From: Bathymodiolus brooksi
Taxonomy: Eukaryota > Mollusca > Bivalvia > Mytilida > Modiolidae
DNA length: 64,000 bases
Assembly (NCBI GenBank): GCA_963680875.1
Contig: OY804589.1
Location: 18,992,413-19,056,412 of the forward strand
Direction: 5' to 3'
The notes beneath the pieces are model-generated. The model saw nothing but the letters and a program-made list of their open reading frames with translations. It was not told the origin of the DNA and ran no database searches. The translations under genes and the position numbers were made by a program. Positions 1-9,910 of this stretch are shown here, piece after piece. Numbering within the stretch: position 1 is the stretch's first letter; each line of letters opens with the position of its first letter.

Positions 1-98
1 GCCGTTTCTCGTGTTTAAAGACAATATTATGATTGATTTATTTCGTGTTTGTTTGTTTGTTTTTATATGCAAGCTATATCAAAAAGACCATCTTTTGA

Positions 99-363
99 GG
101 GGACCGTCGTGGTTATGATCGTGTGGTAGTTTGTGGGTTTCTAACTTTCTATGCAATCAGTGTCTATCACCACTACCGTACGTTCTGAGCTGGAATCCTG
201 CTCAGGCGAGGTGTACTCGATACAGCATTATGTGAGAAAGTTTGACACAGATATGCGGCAGATCGATGGTTTTCTCCGGATTCCACCAGCAATAAAACTG
301 ACCGCCAGGATATAACTGAAATATTGTTGAAAGTGGCGTTAAACACCATAAACCAAACCAAAC
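99..363 (+). repeat. SINE-A copy 1 (tRNA-headed, MetaSINE-like)
   Basis: The left part matches the head seen at 57238 and 58598 (GGACCGTCGTGG, then a diverged box-B-like stretch). The right part carries the body shared by all SINE-A and SINE-B copies: TCCGG, AATAAAACTGACCGCC, GATATAACTGAAATATTG, then GGCGTTAAACACC and a CAAAC-rich tail. The body resembles the MetaSINE domain known from molluscs (from memory, not searched). No clear target duplication was seen. Confidence 0.75.
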
Positions 364-1374
364 CCATATCGAATAGTTTCATATCAATTTAACCCATTTG
401 TTGAGGTGAAGGAAGTGGGATATCTAGAAAACAAACGATTGCCTGGTATAAGACGCAAAAACCAAATGAAAATAGACGAAAAGACAATAGTCAACAAAAT
501 ACTACACAGGCAAATAAATATTGAGCAGCATGAATCCCACAAAAGACAGTCGTGAACTCATGTGCTGCGGGATAGGAAGAGTTAGTGGTCCACTAGTGAC
601 ACAAGTCGTATTAATCATACTAAACATTCAGTACAAGTTAATCAATGCATGATGGCAACCGTAAAGCATTCCATATGATGCCTTCAATTATACCATTAAG
701 AACCTTTGATTTCGTGGTTTCATATTAAAGTTAGTGTTATAAGGCTTCTGCTTAGTAGTCTGTATATTATGAATGATTTTAATTGCATTATCCATGAGTA
801 AGACGCGTTTACATACCTGCCACAGCCAGATGTTGAACAAAGAAAACCATTCTGTTCTGTTTGTTTTGTCTTGCTAGAAGAACTATGACTGTCAGGTTGA
901 CTGATATTATTCCAATCATTTCCAATAATGCTATCCATTTAGTTACTTCAGAATATTCCTATCAATTAAATAATGAAAGTAGGATAACAATGGCGTTATT
1001 TCTATTTGCATGCCATTATAAATCACTGATTTGTTCACGTTCGGTTGGTCACGACGCCATACATGTATATGATGGCTTCATCTGTGCAGTAAAACAATAA
1101 TTTCGCGCTTACCCGAATACAGTGTTAAAGTGAAGAGCTATATAATATTTCAGGCTAAAGGTATTAAAACCTCTACTATAATTTGCATTATTTATTGCTA
1201 ATTTAAATGTAAAAAATGTTAACTGATCATTACTTTGTGACGATGAGATGAAGACCATCAATCAAATATTTCTTTCTTACCCATACTTTGAAGTCCTTGA
1301 TGCAAATTTTCTACGGTCGTCATGACGATCTGATTGACCATTACGATATACACGTATCCATATATCAGTTTACA
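364..1374. other. Non-coding, with a fragment of dispersed repeat R2
   Basis: About 440-620 is a diverged minus-strand R2 fragment (CCACTAGTGACAC followed by an AGTCGT box, preceded by CGTGAACTCATGTGCT). The rest is AT-rich. No open frame with a recognisable domain or plausible exon was found. Confidence 0.5.
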
Positions 1375-1610
1375 CGACTGTTATCGTACTTGACTCTTTA
1401 TATGTCTTATATAAGAAGCAGGAACCGTTTAACCTCCGCGAGCACCTGATTTCACACCGGTTTTTTGGCAGGGTCCGTGTTGCTCGTCTGCTTAGTTTTC
1501 TGTGTTGTGCCAGAGGTTGCCAGTGTCTCTGGATTGTCCGTTCTTGATTGTCCCTTCGATTTTCTCTTACGTTTATTTTCATAACTCTTGAGTTTAATTC
1601 TAGTTTCAAA
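1375..1610 (+). repeat. Dispersed repeat R3, copy 1
   Basis: Shares with 15445, 25745 and 63585 the order: TTATATAAGAAGCAGGAA, CACCGGTTTTT, GGGTCCGTGTTGCTCGTC, TTTTCTGTGTTGTG, TCTCTGGATTGTCC, then CCTTCGATTTTCTC and ACGTTTATTTTC. No coding capacity and no terminal repeats are visible. The family is recognised only by recurrence in this window. Confidence 0.7.
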
Positions 1611-2681
1611 ATGGAGTTTCTTTAACATGCATCAATATTCTTATTATAGATCAAAATTTGCCATTGATACACAAGACATTTTTTCTCGTGCAAATCTTAC
1701 ATTCACCAATGGCTCAAAAGCACATGTATGACTTTATTCTAATATAATGTGTATTTACACGTTTATATAGGAATTGCTCCCCTTTAATTGCGCGGGAAAG
1801 TGTTCCATTTCATGCAAAGTTCAAAGAAAATAACATACTTTCTAATACTCCACACATTTTTAAACTTGTGATTGTTTTACTTACTGTTAAAGTATCCTAT
1901 GATTTTTACAATGTTTGAATATCTAAAAATATTAAGAAAAATATTATCAATATTATTTGTCCTTTCCGTTGCTCCTGCAAAGAACATGTACCATATTGCC
2001 CTCTGTAAAGGAAATGACCTCCATAAATAAAAAAAACACAGAAACCGTTTAGTTGCAAAACCAAATCGAGAATGAGCGAGTGTTCTATTGGTTTTAAGAC
2101 TTACAGAGGGTTTAACAGTTAGTTCTGGACATGAACTATTATTTAAGTAGTTCGTATCGTTGTCAGCCATTGTCCCTGAGATAACATCTGTAATATACAA
2201 TATATTGTATGATAATTGTATTAATGTACTATATTCTTCAACAATAAAGGCTCTCGTGTTTTTTTTTAGAAATAAATGTATATTTGTATTTCCCTTGGAA
2301 AACCAGTTATCAAGATGGAGGTAGTTGGAATCTCATCAACCGGTTTAAACCGGTCATATTTACGTGTTTATCCCAAGGCAGGACCCTGATTTCAAACGTC
2401 ATATGTAGTGTGTTTTTTATGTTCATTCATTTAAGATGAGAGGTGGCTGTTCGTTTTGTTAATATTGGTCGAAGTGTTGACCATTGCTGTTCCGACTATC
2501 TTTTCTTAATATTCCAAATCCTTGTGCTTTGGTTATTTTGTAAAGATAAGCTATACTCTGATCTCATTTTCTTTTTCCATGCAATTTTTATATCAAACCA
2601 CCATGGCACAAATTGCAGATGCATTTGTTTAAATAATGAGAAATAATCTAAGAACTATTTGTACATTTAATTATTTGTCAT
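1611..2681. other. Non-coding AT-rich spacer
   Basis: No gene, RNA or repeat was recognised. Short open frames here have no domain, no splice context and AT-driven composition. Confidence 0.5.
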
Positions 2682-4850
2682 CGTGTAAAAGAGAATAACT
2701 GAAAACGGCGTAAAAGAGAATAGCTGAAAACGGCGTAAGAGAGAATAGCTGAAAACGGCGTAAGAGAGAATAGCTGAAAACGGCGTGAAAGAGAATAGCT
2801 GAAAACGGCGTAAAAGAGAATAGCTGAAAACGGCGTAAAAGAGAATAGCTGAAAACGGCGTAAGAGAGAATAGCTGAAAACGGCGCAAAAGAGAATAGCT
2901 GAAAACGGCGTAAAAGAGAATAGCTGAAAACGGCGTAAAAGAGAATAGCTGAAAACGGCGTAAGAGAGAATAGCTGAAAACGACGTAAAAGAGAATAGCT
3001 GAAAACGGCGTAAGAGAGAATAGCTGAAAACGGCGTAAAAGAGAATAGCTGAAAACAGCGTAAAAGAGAATAGCTGAAAACGGCGTAAGAGAGAATAGCT
3101 GAAAACGACGTAAAAGAGAATAGCTGAAAACAGCGTAAAAGAGAATAGCTGAAAACAGCGTAAAAGAGAATAGCTGAAAACGACGTAAAAGAGAATAGCT
3201 GAAAACGGCGTAAGAGAGAATAGCTGAAAACGGCGTAAGAGAGAATAGCTGAAAACGGCGTAAGAGAGAATAGCTGAAAACGACGTGAAAGAGAATAACT
3301 GAAAACGGCGTAAGAGAGAATAGCTGAAAACGGCGTAAGAGAGAATAGCTGAAAACGGCGCAAAAGAGAATAGCTGAAAACGGCGTAAAAGAGAATAGCT
3401 GAAAACGGCGTAAAAGAGAATAGCTGAAAACGGCGTAAGAGAGAATAGCTGAAAACGACGTAAAAGAGAATAGCTGATAACGGGTAAGAGAGAATAGCTG
3501 AAAACGGCGTGAAAGAGAATAACTGAAAACGGCGTAAGAGAGAATAGCTGAAAACGGCATAAAAGAGAATAGCTGAAAACGGCGTGAAAGAGAATAACTG
3601 AAATTGGCTTAAAACAGAATAGCTGAAAACGGCGTAAAAGAGAATAGCTGAAATTGGCTTAAAAGAGAATAGCTGAAAACGGTGTAAAAGAGAATAGCTG
3701 AAATTGGCTTAAAAGAGAATAGCTGAAAACGGCGTAAAAGAGAATAGCTGAAATTGGCTTAAAAGAGAATAGCTAAAAACGGCGTAAAAGAGAATAGCTG
3801 AAAACGGCATAAGAGAGAATAGCTGAAAACGGCGTGAAAGAGAATAACTGAAATTGGCTTAAAACAGAATAGCTGAAAACGGCGTAAAAGAAAATAGCTG
3901 AAATTGGCTTAAAAGGGAATAGCTGAAGACGGCGTAAAAGAGAATAGCTAAAATTGGCTTAAAAGAGAATAGCTGAAAACGGCGTAAAAGAGAATAGCTG
4001 AAATTGACTTAAAAGAGAATAGCTGAAAACGGCGTAAAAGAGAATAACTGAAATTGGCGTGAAAGAGAATAGCTGAAAACGGCATAAAAGAGAATAGCTG
4101 AAAACGGCGTAAGAGAGAATAGCTGAAAACGGCGTGAAAGAGAATAACTGAAATTGGCTTAAAAGAGAATAGCTGAAAACGGCGTAAAAGAGAATAGCTG
4201 AAATTGGCTTAAAAGAGAATAGCTGAAAACGGCGTAAAAGAGAATAACTGAAATTGGCGTGAAAGAGAATAGCTGAAAACGGCATAAAAGAGAATAGCTG
4301 AAAACGGCGTAAGAGAGAATAGCTGAAAACGGCGTGAAAGAGAATAACTGAAATTGGCTTAAAACAGAATAGCTGAAAATGGCGTAAAAGAGAATAGCTG
4401 AAATTGGCTTAAAAGAGAATAGCTGAAAACGGTGTAAAAGAGAATAGCTGAAATTGGCTTAAAAGAGAATAGCTGAAAACGGCATAAAAGAGAATAGCTG
4501 AAATTGGCTTAAAAGAGAATAGCTGAAAACGGCGTAAAAGAGAATAGCTGAAATTGGCGTGAAAGAGAATAGCTGAAAACGGCGTAAAAGAGATTAGCTG
4601 AAAACGGCGTAAAAGAGATTAGCTGAAATTGGCATTAAAGAAGATTGCGGAAACGGCGTTGAAGAGAATAGCTGAAACGGTGTAAAAGAGAATAGCTGAA
4701 AACGACGTAAAAGAGAATAGCTGAAACGGCATAAAAGAGAATAGCTGAAACGGCATAAAAGAGAATAGCTGAAATGACATAGAAGAGAATAGCTGACACG
4801 ACATTAAAGAGAATAGCTGAAACGGCGCTAAAAAAGAGATTAAAGCAAAA
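2682..4850. repeat. 25-bp satellite array, about 87 copies, grading into a 50-bp dimer
   Basis: The unit reads GAAAACGGCG TAAAAGAGAA TAGCT. From about 2682 to 3590 monomers are alike, varying at a few sites (TAAAAG/TAAGAG/TGAAAG, CGGCG/CGACG/CAGCG). From about 3600 a second monomer type with AAATTGGCTT alternates with the first, giving a 50-bp higher-order unit, and blocks of several dimers recur (near 3960-4130 and 4150-4330). Past about 4620 the period becomes 24 bp and decays. Because 25 is not a multiple of 3, all three frames are read over 75 bp; the long minus-strand frames here are by-products, not genes. Confidence 0.95.
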
Positions 4851-4938
4851 TAACTGAAAGTAGACTAAGGCAAACCGTTGAAAGTGGCAATTGATATATT
4901 GCCAACTAAAGTTCTGTACCAACATTGAAACTGAATAT

Positions 4939-5004
4939 GCTCTCTCTCTCTCTCTCTCTCGATCTTCATCTTGATCTTGATCTCGATCTTGATCTTGATC
5001 TTGA
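4939..5004. repeat. (TC)n and GATCTT microsatellites
   Basis: About 11 TC dinucleotides are followed by seven GATCTT-like hexamers. They sit between the decayed satellite edge and the Tc1-like element. Confidence 0.9.
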
Positions 5005-5110
5005 TAACATGATTGCCAATGGTAATATATATAGACGCCTGGGAGATAATATTGCAACACTAAATTTGAAACTGAATAATTTTTATTAGATAAACAATAC
5101 CAATATATAT

Positions 5111-5195
5111 ATTTCAGCCGATTTCGGATTGTTCTTGCAGATAGCAACCGATGGGGCAACCACTGTCTTTTCAAAACAGTACTATTGACGAACGG
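5111..5195 (-). repeat. Inverted duplicate of a transposase segment
   Basis: This stretch is the reverse complement of 5640-5723 with a few mismatches and about one indel; on the minus strand it encodes a version of KRQWLPxRLL...ARTIRNRLK. It lies between the left terminal repeat and the transposase start. Confidence 0.85.
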
Positions 5196-5432
5196 ATAAA
5201 CCTACCCTATATTTTGCACCTGAGTGGCCATTTAATCTTCCATTTAAGCGTACCTGTACCTAATCAATAATCGCCCTCTATTATAGCCATTATTTGCACG
5301 TGCAATGTCTCGATACAAGGGCTATGAAATCACTACCTTTGCCACGTATCATTTTCGACACATTGCGTAGACTGGTAACTCTAATTCTTTTGTTCTGGAT
5401 GCAGAATAGGTCCTCCACAACTTTCAAATGCA

Positions 5433-6433
5433 GTGCGATGTCAAATCATTGGCATGCGAGAAGCAGGTATGTCACTGAGGCAAATTGCCCAGCGTGTTGG
5501 TCATCACCACTCTATCGTCAGTCGTAGTGTTAACATACATCGATTGACCAATGACGTTAAGGATCGCCCGCGATCAGGAAGGTCCCGTATTATATCCCGA
5601 AGAGAGAACAATGCCCTAGGATGCCTAGTTAGACTAAATCCGTTCGCCAATAGTACTGTTTTGAAAAGACAGTGGTTGCCCAACGGTTGTTATCTGCAAG
5701 AACAGTCCGAAATCGTCTGAAATCTGTTGGCTATCGTTCAAGAAAACATGCAAAGAGATGTTTACTAACACAAGCACACAAAGCTTTCCGTTTGCAATAG
5801 TGCCAAAAGCGTCGTCAATAGAATTTGGCCTCGTTGAGAAAAGTTCATTGGTCAGACGAAAGTCGCTTCTTGCTGAACGTGACAGATGGTAGAGTGCGTG
5901 TATGGCGACAACCGAACACTGCTTATGCTGAGTGTAACATTGTTGAAACTGTTCCTTTCGGAGGAAGCTCAGTCATGGTGTGGGGATGTGTATCATATGA
6001 CTGTAAGCTTGACCTCATTACAGTAAGAGGCAACTTCAATGGACAAATCTATCGGCAAAACATCCTTGAAGCAAGTGTTGTGCCTCACTTTGACAATCAT
6101 CCTCTGAATACAAGGCTTGTCTTTATGGATGACAAGGCCAGACCCCACAGATCTCTTGTTGTGACAGATTACTTGCGTGACGAGTCGATAACCACACTTC
6201 CATGGCCTGCTAGGAGTCCTGATTTAAACCCGATCGAGCACATCTGGGATATTATCGGTCGTCGTGTAAGAGAAAGAACACCGCCGGTTCAAACTTTAAA
6301 TGAATTGGAGCAAACACTGCACCAGGAATGGCAACGTCTTACCCAAGTCCAAATTCGTCGTTTAGTGGGCAGTATGAGAAGACGTCATCCGTGTGAATGG
6401 AAGTTACACCAATTACTCACATTTTTCGCCTGA
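5433..6433 (+). pseudogene. Tc1-like DD34E transposase, frameshifted
   Basis: The intact gene would cut and paste the element at TA sites. The first part (5433-5695) encodes a helix-turn-helix paired-like domain: MRCQIIGMREAGMSLRQIAQ then RPRSGRSR. A frameshift near 5695 moves the frame to RNRLKSVGYRSRKHAKR, and two in-frame TAG codons follow near 5798 and 5818. From 5825 the catalytic part is open: HWSDESRF (first Asp), VFMDDKARPHRS (second Asp) and SPDLNPIEHIWD (Glu). I count 34 residues between the second Asp and the Glu, so the triad is DD34E as in Tc1. The C-terminus ends at a stop by 6433. The catalytic motifs are kept, so decay is fairly recent. The true start may lie upstream in a diverged stretch. 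Confidence 0.9.
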
Positions 6434-6753
6434 TATGAAATTTCAAAGCCTAATGACTCTGTCCGAGTACAAATTGTGCTTAAATGATGGAATTCTCGAT
6501 AGCAGGATCAATGGTTTTCAAGTGACATTTTTTTTTCGCAAAAATCACACATTTTTAACTTGTGAATTGTACAACATTAAATTTAAATTTTTGGATGTAA
6601 AGTGTGCCTTTTTATGTGCCAATGATTCAATTTGAAGCAATCCGGTCGAATTTTGAGTAAATATCTGTCAATAATAGAACACTTGCGTCGCGCAATTTTG
6701 TCAAGAGAAAAAAAAGGGTGTTGCAATACTTTTTTCCATGTATATATATATAT

Positions 6754-6851
6754 GTGGATGTGGTCGAGTGGTCTAGGGCGCTGGACGTAAGGCTAAGCGA
6801 ATGGTGCTGCAGTGTATCAATGGTGTGAGTTCAAATCCCGTCGAGGGAAGA
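6754..6851 (+). pseudogene. tRNA-Leu-like head with pol III box A and box B (also at 7225, 7696, 8167, 8638)
   Basis: The stretch GTCGAGTGGTCTAGGGCGCT resembles the D-arm and anticodon 5' arm of animal tRNA-Leu, and GTGGGTTCAAATCCCGT in units 2-5 is a box B/T-arm with a 5-bp stem containing wobble pairs. The 5' seven bases (GTGGATG) do not pair with the bases after the T-arm (CGAGGGA), so no acceptor stem forms and it is not a working tRNA. It looks like a SINE-type promoter. The internal promoter may still be recognised; a TTTT in the body (AATTTTCAG) could stop pol III early. Confidence 0.7.
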
Positions 6852-8793
6852 ACAAAAATTTGACAGCTCTAAAATCTAATTCTAACACTGTTTGGTTTAA
6901 TTTTCAGACGTATATAATATTTAGTATTAACCTAGTATCCTTTAAAGTAACTTTGAGATCCAGTGGGACAGATATATTGTATGGTTGTCACTTGCTTCTA
7001 GACGTTTGTATAATATACTTTATTTCCTGTGACTGTATAATGAATAATTCTTCATTATCCTATCCAATATATTAAAAATTGCTGAGTTAGATTGCTGTCA
7101 AATTATAATATTAAGTATATATGTACCATCTACACACGCTTATACACATGTCTTACGCATATCCCTAGATTTGCCTTACGAGACAAGGTAACACTACGAC
7201 TATTGAAGCTCCTTTTTTTAGGGAGTGGATGTAGTCGAGTGGTCTAGGGCGCTGGACGTAAGGCTAAGCGAATGGTGCTGCAGTGTAACAATGGTGTGGG
7301 TTCAAATCCCGTCGAGGGAAGAACAAAAATTTGACAGCTCTAAAATCTAATTCTAACACTGTTTGGTTTAATTTTCAGACGTATATAATATTTAGTATTA
7401 ACCTAGTATCCTTTAAAGTAACTTTGAGATCCAGTGGGACAGATATATTGTATGGTTGTCACTTGCTTCTAGACGTTTGTATAATATACTTTATTTCCTG
7501 TGACTGTATAATGAATAATTCTTCATTATCCTATCCAATATATTAAAAATTGCTGAGTTAGATTGCTGTCAAATTATAATATTAAGTATATATGTACCAT
7601 CTACACACGCTTATACACATGTCTTACGCCTATCCCTAGATTTGCCTTACGAGACAAGGTAACACTACGACTATTGAAGCTCCTTTTTTTAGGGAGTGGA
7701 TGTAGTCGAGTGGTCTAGGGCGCTGGACGTAAGGCTAAGCGAATGGTGCTGCAGTGTAACAATGGTGTGGGTTCAAATCCCGTCGAGGGAAGAACAAAAA
7801 TTTGACAGCTCTAAAATCTAATTCTAACACTGTTTGGTTTAATTTTCAGACGTATATAATATTTAGTATTAACCTAGTATCCTTTAAAGTAACTTTGAGA
7901 TCCAGTGAGACAGATATATTGTATGGTTGTCACTTGCTTCTAGACGTTTGTATAATATACTTTATTTCCTGTGACTGTATAATGAATAATTCTTCATTAT
8001 CCTATCCAATATATTAAAAATTGCTGAGTTAGATTGCTGTCAAATTATAATATTAAGTATATATGTACCATCTACACACGCTTATACACATGTCTTACGC
8101 CTATCCCTAGATTTGCCTTACGAGACAAGGTAACACTACGACTATTGAAGCTCCTTTTTTTAGGGAGTGGATGTAGTCGAGTGGTCTAGGGCGCTGGACG
8201 TAAGGCTAAGCGAATGGTGCTGCAGTGTAACAATGGTGTGGGTTCAAATCCCGTCGAGGGAAGAACAAAAATTTGACAGCTCTAAAATCTAATTCTAACA
8301 CTGTTTGGTTTAATTTTCAGACGTATATAATATTTAGTATTAACCTAGTATCCTTTAAAGTAACTTTGAGATCCAGTGGGACAGATATATTGTATGGTTG
8401 TCACTTGCTTCTAGACGTTTGTATAATATACTTTATTTCCTGTGACTGTATAATGAATAATTCTTCATTATCCTATCCAATATATTAAAAATTGCTGAGT
8501 TAGATTGCTGTCAAATTATAATATTAAGTATATATGTACCATCTACACACGCTTATACACATGTCTTACGCCTATCCCTAGATTTGCCTTACGAGACAAG
8601 GTAACACTACGACTATTGAAGCTCCTTTTTTTAGGGAGTGGATGTAGTCGAGTGGTCTAGGGCGCTGGACGTAAGGCTAAGCGAATGGTGCTGCAGTGTA
8701 ACAATGGTGTGGGTTCAAATCCCGTCGAGGGAAGAACAAAAATTTGACAGCTCTAAAATCTAATTCTAACACTGTTTGGTTTAATTTTCAGAC

Positions 8794-8795
<2 letters not shown>
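6754..8795 (+). repeat. 471-bp tandem repeat, 4.3 units, each with a tRNA-like head
   Basis: Units begin at 6754, 7225, 7696, 8167 and 8638, each exactly 471 bp apart. Units 2-4 differ by very few bases; unit 1 differs slightly more in the head (GATGTGG for GATGTAG, TATCAATGG for TAACAATGG). Each unit is a tRNA-like head of about 95 bp, a unique AT-rich body, and a run of seven T just before the next head. The last unit is cut at CAGACGTATATA, where a TA microsatellite and then the Penelope-like element follow. The first unit abuts the microsatellite right of the Tc1-like element. The repeated 71-residue open frame in each unit looks incidental. Confidence 0.95.
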
Positions 8796-8826
<31 letters not shown>

Positions 8827-8903
8827 ACGTCTGAAAAACCAGTCAACGATCAATCTTACCGTTGGATCGTTACGGTATAACGATACTATACAAGTAAAAC
8901 AAT
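8796..8903. repeat. (TA)n microsatellite and short junction
   Basis: About 13 TA dinucleotides end the last 471-bp unit. CAACGTCTGAAAA, which follows, is an imperfect inverse of TTTTCAGACGT just before the TA run. A further ~70 bp of unassigned sequence reaches the left arm of the Penelope-like element. Confidence 0.8.
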
Positions 8904-9910
8904 TATAAACGTCTAAAATGGTTTGTAAAACAACACCAAGTACACAAAACAAAGTGATAAAGAATTAAACACTTCGTAGAATGACAAAATTTTCGTCCCA
9001 CCGAGGGACTTCATCAATGTCTAATTAAATAAAATCTCGAAACAATATGGCGACTTTTCAAATTTCAAAAAAGTTTTTGACGGTCCATGTACGGCACAAA
9101 AGAACCAGAAGATGCACATATGAAACTACATGCATAAAAGAATGGAAATCCTACATATAAATTAATAAAAGTACAATAACAATAATATAAATATACAATA
9201 GGGCTACACATTTAAATAAATGTTAAATTAGAAATAAAAATAAATATAAAAATGAGACATTATTGGTAAATGTATCAAATAGCACTGTCAAAATATTGTT
9301 GAAAACGGTATGATACCCAAACTCATTAAAAAAAAAAAAAAAAACAAAAAAAAAACGGCCCGCCACAGTGTGGAATATATACTTTGGGCCAATAGAGCAA
9401 ACTGTATGTCCTAATACGACTGGAGGAGATCAACACGAATAGGAGTCAAGAGAGGATATTACTTTTTCTCATTGATTCCATTCGGTGATAAGGTCTTAAG
9501 TTTTCTAATCCAGAAGCTTTCCCTTTCCTGTCTGCTTTTATCATCCCACTTGGGGTTATGGTCAATTATGGTGACCTGCAGTTTGCCGAAAGAATCATGG
9601 TGGCCCGTCGATCTGAGATGTCTGCTGAGTGGAAGGTCAGGTTTGCAATTTGCATCGCTTCTGTGGCCATTCAAGCGTTTACTAAGTTGTTGTTTAGTTT
9701 CTCCGATGTATTGAAGACCACAAATTGCACATTCCAGGAGGTAGATAATATTTTCTGTCTTGCAGTTGGCATTGCAGTATATGATGAATTTTTCTCCTGT
9801 ATGTGTGCTGCTGAATTTTTGTGTGCATTGGATGTTTTTGCACGTCATACATCGTCTCGAATCACATTTTTGACACTGACCATTGTAGGCAGATCGAGGG
9901 GAGATGTCAG
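8904..9910 (-). repeat. Left inverted arm of the Penelope-like element
   Basis: Holds, on the minus strand, the GIY-YIG end of the gene (9459-9910), then a 3' region with an A-rich run (9328-9356) and the hammerhead-like motif. Every position p pairs with 21634-p in the right arm. Confidence 0.92.
8963..9026 (-). ncRNA. Hammerhead-ribozyme-like motif in the left arm
   Basis: Mirror copy of the motif at 12608-12671, in the sense direction of the full RT gene and about 430 bases past its stop codon. Same strengths and weaknesses. Confidence 0.45.

Larger units (their letters stand above)
5052..6726 (+). mobile_element. Tc1-like (Tc1/mariner) DNA transposon, rearranged at its left end
   Basis: TTGCAACAC at 5052-5060 is matched by GTGTTGCAA at 6718-6726, and both ends are flanked by TA (5050-5051 and 6727-6728), the target dinucleotide of this superfamily. 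The 1675-bp length is usual for Tc1-like elements. It carries a broken transposase. An 84-bp piece of that gene is also present in inverted orientation just inside the left end (5111-5195), so the left end may derive from an inverted right-end-bearing fragment. A non-autonomous relic. Confidence 0.85.

Noticed and set aside
2667..4285. Long minus-strand frames with an FSYSLLRRFQLFS-type repeat
   Set aside because: They follow from the 25-bp satellite read in three frames over 75 bp; no signal, splice context or non-repeat domain.
6754..8735. Five functional tRNA-Leu genes
   Set aside because: The acceptor stem does not form and the anticodon arm is disturbed, although box A, box B and the T-arm look good.
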